From Nitrospirota bacterium (GTDB lineage Bacteria > Nitrospirota > Thermodesulfovibrionia > UBA6902), in contig WFVK01000059.1 in assembly GCA_015491705.1 (NCBI GenBank), positions 1-10,620 on the forward strand: 10,620 bases of DNA, written 5' to 3'. A model generated the notes under the pieces. The model saw only the letters and a program-made list of their open reading frames with translations. It did not search any database and had not been told where the DNA came from. Within the stretch, counting starts at the first letter, position 1. Every line of letters starts with the position of its first letter. The position numbers were made by a program, and so were the translations under genes. Positions 7,146 to 10,620 of the stretch are shown here, piece after piece.

Positions 7146-7820
7146 ATGAAGAAAAACAAAACCATAAGTATACTTTTCTTCTTACTGCTGGTCATGATGC
7201 CGCTGGATTTCTATCTCATCTTCAAAGTGGCTCCGACCGAAAGGATAATGGGCGATGTCCAGAGGATATTCTATCTCCATGTCTCCCTCGCCTCGGGCGC
7301 ATTCCTGGCATTTACGTGCACATTTATCTCAAGCATAATATTTTTATGGAAGAAAAATCTCGTATGGGACAGCGCCGCCAGCGCCTCTGCCGAGACCGGC
7401 CTGCTTTTTGCGACCCTTGTCCTTATAACAGGCTCCCTGTGGGCAAGGCCCATATGGAATGTCTGGTGGACATGGGACCCGAGGCTCCTGACCGTGCTCA
7501 TTCTCTGGTTCATATATGTCGGGTATTTTCTCTTCAGGGGCGGCATAGCCGACAGGTTCAAAAAGGCGCAGTACTCGGCTGTCATAGGGATAATCGGCTA
7601 CATAGACATCCCGGTAATCAGGTATGCGACAAAATGGTGGAAATCCATACATCCGCTTCTTACGAGGGAAGGCGGCGGCCTTAATCCCGTTATGAAAAAT
7701 GTCATGTTCTTCAGCCTGGCTACATTCCTTGTGCTTACCGTATTCCTGTTCTTCTTCAGGTTCAGGCTGGCAAGGATAGAGGAAAGATTGCAGAAACTAA
7801 AAAAACTGACGGAGGATTGA
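7146..7820 (+). CDS. ccmC: Heme-handling protein CcmC
   Basis: Polytopic WWD-family protein (224 aa) that binds heme and passes it to CcmE. The tryptophan-rich domain is at about 99-114 (WARPIWNVWWTWDPRL), flanked by the two axial-ligand histidines of the family, H45 (IFYLHVSLAS) and H169 (SIHPLL). Six hydrophobic segments are visible (near 8-28, 49-68, 84-103, 114-131, 143-160, 185-205), with a charged C-terminal helix. GAGGAG at 7131-7136, inside the end of ccmB, is a strong ribosome site. H45 and H169 correspond to H60 and H184 of E. coli CcmC. It is told from CcmF by its size and from the System II protein CcsA by its WWD spacing and the ccmAB context. The stop is two bases before the ccmD start. 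Confidence 0.96.
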   Translation: MKKNKTISILFFLLLVMMPLDFYLIFKVAPTERIMGDVQRIFYLHVSLASGAFLAFTCTFISSIIFLWKKNLVWDSAASASAETGLLFATLVLITGSLWARPIWNVWWTWDPRLLTVLILWFIYVGYFLFRGGIADRFKKAQYSAVIGIIGYIDIPVIRYATKWWKSIHPLLTREGGGLNPVMKNVMFFSLATFLVLTVFLFFFRFRLARIEERLQKLKKLTED

Positions 7821-7822
7821 CA

Positions 7823-7966
7823 ATGGAAAACTGGGGTTATCTTGTGGGGGCATACACAGTTGCGTGGCTGGGGGTATCATTCTACCTGTATGCCAACGCA
7901 AAAAAGCAGAAGGCGATAGAAGAGCGGCTCTCGGATATCGAGGCCCTGCTGAAGGACAGGAGCTGA
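7823..7966 (+). CDS. ccmD: Small membrane protein CcmD
   Basis: A 47-aa gene, easily missed, starting at the ATG two bases after ccmC. GGAGGA at 7811-7816 is the ribosome site. The protein begins MENWGYLVGAYTVAWLGVSF, a single membrane helix with the small polar N-terminus typical of CcmD. A charged cytoplasmic helix with a heptad-like pattern follows (KKQKAIEERLSDIEALLKDR). CcmD stabilises the CcmABC-CcmE complex and is needed for release of holo-CcmE. It is the last recognisable ccm gene; no terminator hairpin with a T-run follows it. Confidence 0.92.
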   Translation: MENWGYLVGAYTVAWLGVSFYLYANAKKQKAIEERLSDIEALLKDRS

Positions 7967-8017
7967 GCGGGTATACTTCCCCCATGAAAGAACAATGCGG
8001 GGTAAAATAGCATCGAT

Positions 8018-8371
8018 ATGCTGTTAGACAACATCGCACTGATTGCATCCGCCGTAAGCGCGCTGACTGCGCTGACAACTTCACTGCGCGCCCTGGGCAA
8101 GTCACGGGAAAACGCCAGGGATGCCATGATGGCCGGAGGAGGCGCCGCATCCCGGACATCCGGCAACAAGCACGGGATAGGGCTGTACCTGTCGGTCACC
8201 GTTATCTGGCTTGCCCTTTCAGTGGTGTTTGCCGCCCCCGTGCTTGCTGAAAGTTGGACCGGGGTGATGGATATGCGGTTTTTTCTCCGGCTCCTGCCGT
8301 TTGTGCTGATAGTAACCCTGCTGTGTATTATCTGGTGGAAGATACTGCATCCTTCTTCTCCACGATCCTGA
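8018..8371 (+). CDS. Hypothetical small membrane protein
   Basis: An unrecognised 117-aa reading frame, 51 bases after ccmD. It has a weakly hydrophobic N-terminal segment (about 5-24), a charged and Gly/Ala-rich linker (28-52), and two clear membrane helices (about 54-75 and 88-108). The second ends in CIIWWKIL. No catalytic motif is visible. The hydrophobic blocks in the middle suggest a real protein, but initiation is poor. There is no ribosome site, and the ATG at 8018 lies inside a small inverted repeat (AGCAT-CGAT-ATGCT, 8009-8022). An in-frame stop at 8003 prevents extension upstream. The 3' end overlaps the end of the oppositely oriented cyclophilin gene by 44 bases. It may be the last gene of the ccm transcript, or a chance frame. 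Confidence 0.5.
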   Translation: MLLDNIALIASAVSALTALTTSLRALGKSRENARDAMMAGGGAASRTSGNKHGIGLYLSVTVIWLALSVVFAAPVLAESWTGVMDMRFFLRLLPFVLIVTLLCIIWWKILHPSSPRS

Positions 8372-8948
8372 TCTTCATCTCCACGCGGTCATAGGGATTA
8401 TTACGTCTGTCCCTCGGCTGGCTGACTATCCTGTCCACCACATCCATTCCCGATACGACCTCGCCGAAAACCGTGTATTTGCCGTCAAGATACGGCGCAT
8501 CCGCAACGCAGATGAAAAACTGCGAACCCGCACTGTCGGGATCGGAAGACCTTGCCATGGAGAGTGTGCCCCTTTTATGGGGCCTGTTATTGAATTCAGC
8601 CTTCAGTGTATAGCCCGGATTGCCGGTACCGTATCTTGACCTGTCAGGGCCTTTTGAATTCGGGTCTCCGCCCTGGATCATAAATCCGGGGATAATACGG
8701 TGGAAGACGGTTCCGTCATAAAACCCCTTTCTGGCAAGCTCTATAAAATTATTCACGTGATTGGGCGCAACGTCAGGGAAGAACCTGAGCCTGATATTGC
8801 CGAATTTCGTCTCTATGATTGCGGTGGTCTGCTCCATTTTCTTTATCTCATCTTCCGTAAATTTCCTGTGTACCGGCTCCGCAAAGGCTGAAACCGGCAA
8901 TAATACCACCAGAAGAAACAGGATGAGACCCGTGCTGTAAGACCTCAT
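8328..8948 (-). CDS. Secreted cyclophilin-type peptidyl-prolyl cis-trans isomerase
   Basis: Prolyl isomerase of 206 aa exported by a signal peptide (1-23, LILFLLVVLLPVS, cleavage after AFA). The cyclophilin domain fills 42-198 and includes FHRIIPGFMIQGGD (82-95, catalytic Arg84), SAGSQFFI (139-146, Gln143), a GTLSMA strand (127-132) and YLDGKYTVFGEV. Leu154 stands where cyclosporin-sensitive human cyclophilin A has Trp, as in many bacterial enzymes. The start is set by a strong AAGGAGG just before the ATG at 8948, and by the signal peptide beginning there. The frame continues upstream to 9116, but that part has no protein-like character. It probably assists folding of periplasmic proteins; being convergent with the ccm operon need not mean a shared role. 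Confidence 0.93.
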   Translation of the reverse strand: MRSYSTGLILFLLVVLLPVSAFAEPVHRKFTEDEIKKMEQTTAIIETKFGNIRLRFFPDVAPNHVNNFIELARKGFYDGTVFHRIIPGFMIQGGDPNSKGPDRSRYGTGNPGYTLKAEFNNRPHKRGTLSMARSSDPDSAGSQFFICVADAPYLDGKYTVFGEVVSGMDVVDRIVSQPRDRRNNPYDRVEMKIRIVEKKDAVSSTR

Positions 8949-9132
8949 AATCCTCCTTTTCACCGTAAGAAAATATTCCTCACACAACCCCTCCCGGCTT
9001 CCCCTTAAACTAAGGGGGAAACCCATCACCTTATAACCTTTGAACCCTGAACCAGCTAACCCCTGAACCTCAAACAGGTTTTTTCCGGTCGGCTCCGCTG
9101 ACCGTTTATGCAACATTAAGGACAGGCTTCCC
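8949..9132. other. Intergenic region with two inverted repeats and a short direct repeat
   Basis: This 184-base stretch separates the cyclase and cyclophilin genes on the - strand. It holds an imperfect hairpin at 8999-9020 (CCCCTTA / TAAGGGG, three-base loop) and a second at 9086-9104 (CGGTCGGC / GCTGACCG, loop TCC, one wobble pair). A weak five-base stem lies at 9066-9080, followed by six T on the + strand. A nine-base direct repeat, CCCTGAACC, occurs at 9045-9053 and 9061-9069. Neither strong hairpin is followed by a T-run in the - direction, so a classic terminator for the cyclase gene is not supported. A TATAAG on the - strand (around 9029-9034) could be a -10 for the cyclophilin gene, but no good -35 accompanies it. 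Confidence 0.5.
9086..9104. repeat. Inverted repeat downstream of the diadenylate cyclase gene
   Basis: An eight-pair stem, CGGTCGGC / GCTGACCG with one G-T pair, around a TCC loop, 29 bases past the stop of the cyclase gene. In the - direction it is followed by GAAAAAACC rather than a T-run, so it would fold in the mRNA but is not a typical intrinsic terminator. In the + direction a short TTTAT follows. It could protect a 3' end or be a dispersed palindromic repeat. Confidence 0.4.
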
Positions 9133-10020
9133 TCAGTACATACGGGGTTTTTCGATTTCCATGACAGGATAACCTCCCTTGAAAATGCGCACGTCTCCTG
9201 TTGACTGTGAGACAGTAACGGCTATTGCGCTCGTAATGGTCGTGATGGCAGCCGCACTGTAATGACGGCTGCCCCAGCCCTGCGGCAACTTCTGTGGAAC
9301 CAATTCCACTTTCAGAAACGCTCCGGCGGTCTCAACAGTCCCGTCCCTCTTTATGATAAAGGCGCCGTCAAGTTGAGCAAATTCCTTGATGGTCTCTTTC
9401 AGTTCCGGATTGAGGATATTTCTTTTTTCCTCCGGATACCCCTTGAAGGGGTTCAGTATCATCTGGCGCACATGCTCCATCACCTCTTCGGCATCGCCGA
9501 TAACAAAAGATGTCCCCACGGACTTGCCTTCCCGGCCCTCGTTTGCGATTTCCACTGCTATGCGGACAACTTCCTCAAAGACCTTGGGGTCAACATCCTT
9601 GGTGAAATCTATTATCCTGTCGGAAGTGAGCATCTCGAATTCCTTGCCGATCTCCATCACCACCATGGTATCCAGAAACCCGAAGCGCGGTATCCCGGAC
9701 AGGCAGACAATGTGATCGCCCTTTTTTAAAAGGTTTTCCGAGACGGCCATCATTACAGCGACTTTGATCTGTCCCATCCTTGTGAGAGGGATATTCGGCA
9801 CGAGCAGGACCTTTCCTGCGGTCTTTTCCACTTCCCTGAAAATTTTCCTTGTTCTGGCAACGAGGAAAATATCAAAGACCTCTTTCAGGCCGTGCCCGTG
9901 GATGACCTCCGTTGAAGGGCATACATCCGCGTATATGAACAGGGCCTTGGCCTTGATTTCCCTGCATAACTCAAATGACTTCTTGAGTATGGAGGCGCTT
10001 ATTTTCTGGTTCTGGTTCAT
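9133..10020 (-). CDS. Diadenylate cyclase, DacZ-like (pyruvate-kinase-C-like domain plus DAC domain)
   Basis: Predicted to make cyclic di-AMP from two ATP. The C-terminal DAC (DisA_N) domain, about 165-285, shows the metal and ATP motif DGAFIIKRDG (D218-G219-A220), then GAFL. The second motif is GSRHYSAAAIT (250-260) with SQSTGDVRIFKGG after it. The usual RHR is RHY here. The first 125 or so residues resemble the C-terminal domain of pyruvate kinase (LLVPNIPL, GDHIVCLSGIPRFG, LDTMVVMEIG), the layout described for archaeal DacZ. There are no HhH DNA-binding domain (unlike DisA) and no membrane helices (unlike CdaA), so it should be cytosolic. AGGA lies six bases before the start, which overlaps the purE stop by four bases, so the two are co-translated. 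Function is inferred from motifs; domain naming is from memory of the family. Confidence 0.85.
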   Translation of the reverse strand: MNQNQKISASILKKSFELCREIKAKALFIYADVCPSTEVIHGHGLKEVFDIFLVARTRKIFREVEKTAGKVLLVPNIPLTRMGQIKVAVMMAVSENLLKKGDHIVCLSGIPRFGFLDTMVVMEIGKEFEMLTSDRIIDFTKDVDPKVFEEVVRIAVEIANEGREGKSVGTSFVIGDAEEVMEHVRQMILNPFKGYPEEKRNILNPELKETIKEFAQLDGAFIIKRDGTVETAGAFLKVELVPQKLPQGWGSRHYSAAAITTITSAIAVTVSQSTGDVRIFKGGYPVMEIEKPRMY

Positions 10021-10544
10021 TGACCGTCCTGATACGTTAATCCGTTTTGAAGGCTGTTTTCAACCCTTGCGGCCTTCTCTTCCACTTCCCTCACCATTTT
10101 CCTGCGGTATTCTTTAAGCGCGCCGGCGATCTTGCCGTCCCCGAGGGCCAGAATCTGGGCCGCCAGTATAGCAGCGTTTTTTGCTCCGGCCTTGCCCACC
10201 GCCATTGCAGCAACCGGAATGCCGGGCGGCATCTGGACCGTCGAATAAAGGGCGTCCACGCCCCCGAGGGGGGATGAATCCACGGGCACGCCTATTACAG
10301 GGAGTATTGTATGGGAGGCTATCACGCCTGCCAGATGCGCGGCGGCCCCGGCGCCGGCAATGATCACCTCAACGCCGTTTTTTTCAGCGTCCTTTACAAT
10401 CGTGAGCGTCCTCTCCGGGGTACGGTGAGCCGATGAGACGGTGATACTGTATGGAATATCAAACTCCTTCAGGAGCTTTCCGGCTCCCTGCATCACCGGC
10501 AAATCAGAATCACTGCCCATAACAATCAATACCCTTGCACTCAT
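10017..10544 (-). CDS. purE: N5-carboxyaminoimidazole ribonucleotide mutase PurE
   Basis: Class I PurE (175 aa), which converts N5-CAIR to CAIR in de novo purine synthesis, normally as an octamer in the cytoplasm. Signature motifs are intact: GSDSD (10-14), SAHRTPE (38-44) with the catalytic histidine, AGAGAAAHLAGVIA (62-75), PVIGVPVDSS (81-90) and the LGGVDALYSTVQMPPGIPVA loop (92-111). The C-terminal tail past about 160 is charged and slightly long. The start is fixed by AGGAG five bases upstream of the ATG and by the normal MSARVLIVMGSDSD beginning. The stop overlaps the diadenylate cyclase start (ATGA). No purK is seen in the window; the gene is first in this - strand pair as far as can be seen. 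Confidence 0.97.
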   Translation of the reverse strand: MSARVLIVMGSDSDLPVMQGAGKLLKEFDIPYSITVSSAHRTPERTLTIVKDAEKNGVEVIIAGAGAAAHLAGVIASHTILPVIGVPVDSSPLGGVDALYSTVQMPPGIPVAAMAVGKAGAKNAAILAAQILALGDGKIAGALKEYRRKMVREVEEKAARVENSLQNGLTYQDGQ

Positions 10545-10620
10545 GTCTTCTCCTTTGCACCTTTTGAACTTAAGGGTGAGGTATCCGCTCGGTTGTTTTC
10601 TGCAACATATTTCCCCATCC

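Noticed and set aside
7058..7684. 208-codon + strand frame across the ccmB-ccmC junction
   Set aside because: It is out of frame with two well-supported membrane proteins and its translation lacks any coherent pattern.
9066..9084. AACCT / AGGTT stem followed by six T as a + strand terminator
   Set aside because: The stem is only five weak pairs and no + strand gene ends nearby, so there is nothing for it to terminate; probably chance.
8949..9116. N-terminal extension of the cyclophilin reading frame by about 56 codons
   Set aside because: The extension runs through hairpins and repeats, has no protein-like character, and would bury the signal peptide. The strong AAGGAGG directly before the ATG at 8948 marks the real start.
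9262..9729. 155-codon + strand frame opposite the diadenylate cyclase
   Set aside because: It is the antisense shadow of the DAC and linker region; no ribosome site or family features.
1..10620. Mobile elements, CRISPR arrays, tRNA or rRNA genes, toxin-antitoxin or defence genes
   Set aside because: I looked for transposase or integrase motifs, regularly spaced repeats, and tRNA-like stretches on both strands and saw none; apart from the small gaps the window is filled by metabolic and maturation genes.

Overview
The window is dominated by a complete System I (Ccm) cytochrome c maturation operon on the + strand (left edge to about 7966). It is followed by a small orphan membrane-protein gene and then three genes on the - strand: a periplasmic cyclophilin, a diadenylate cyclase and purE. 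The sequence has medium GC, many AGG (Arg) and ATA (Ile) codons and very tight gene packing. Together with a cysteine-type CcmE and a DacZ-like cyclase, this suggests a bacterium of the Nitrospirota or Desulfobacterota type with a c-cytochrome-based, probably anaerobic, energy metabolism. That placement is inference; no marker gene in the window fixes the taxon.

Layout, + strand: ccdA (open at the left edge), an 81-base gap with a TATAAT box, a short ccmH, a ccmG/resA-like thioredoxin, ccmE, ccmF, a short ccmI-like gene, an unrecognised exported and membrane-anchored protein, ccmA, ccmB, ccmC and ccmD. From ccmG to ccmB every junction overlaps (ATGA, TAATG, TTGA, or 25 bases), and ccmC and ccmD follow after 6 and 2 bases, so this looks like one translationally coupled transcript. 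Functionally, CcmABCD loads heme onto CcmE and releases holo-CcmE. CcdA passes electrons across the membrane to the thioredoxin-like CcmG and to CcmH, which keep apocytochrome cysteines reduced. CcmF, with CcmH and CcmI-like partners, attaches heme to CxxCH sites.

Two parts of the machinery are non-canonical. CcmE carries Cys128-x3-Tyr132 in place of the heme-binding His-x3-Tyr. CcmH carries Cys52-x8-Cys61 in place of the LRCxxCQ motif. The cysteine-type CcmE is known from a variant System I in archaea and Desulfovibrio, usually reported without CcmH; here it sits beside CcmG and a divergent CcmH. The CcmI-like protein and the unrecognised protein between ccmF and ccmA are the least understood parts of the operon.

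- strand (reading right to left): purE overlaps by ATGA a diadenylate cyclase made of a pyruvate-kinase-C-like domain plus a DAC domain. This links purine synthesis and c-di-AMP signalling in one transcription unit. After a 184-base intergenic stretch with hairpins and a short direct repeat comes a secreted cyclophilin-type prolyl isomerase. Its 3' end overlaps the orphan small gene tail to tail.
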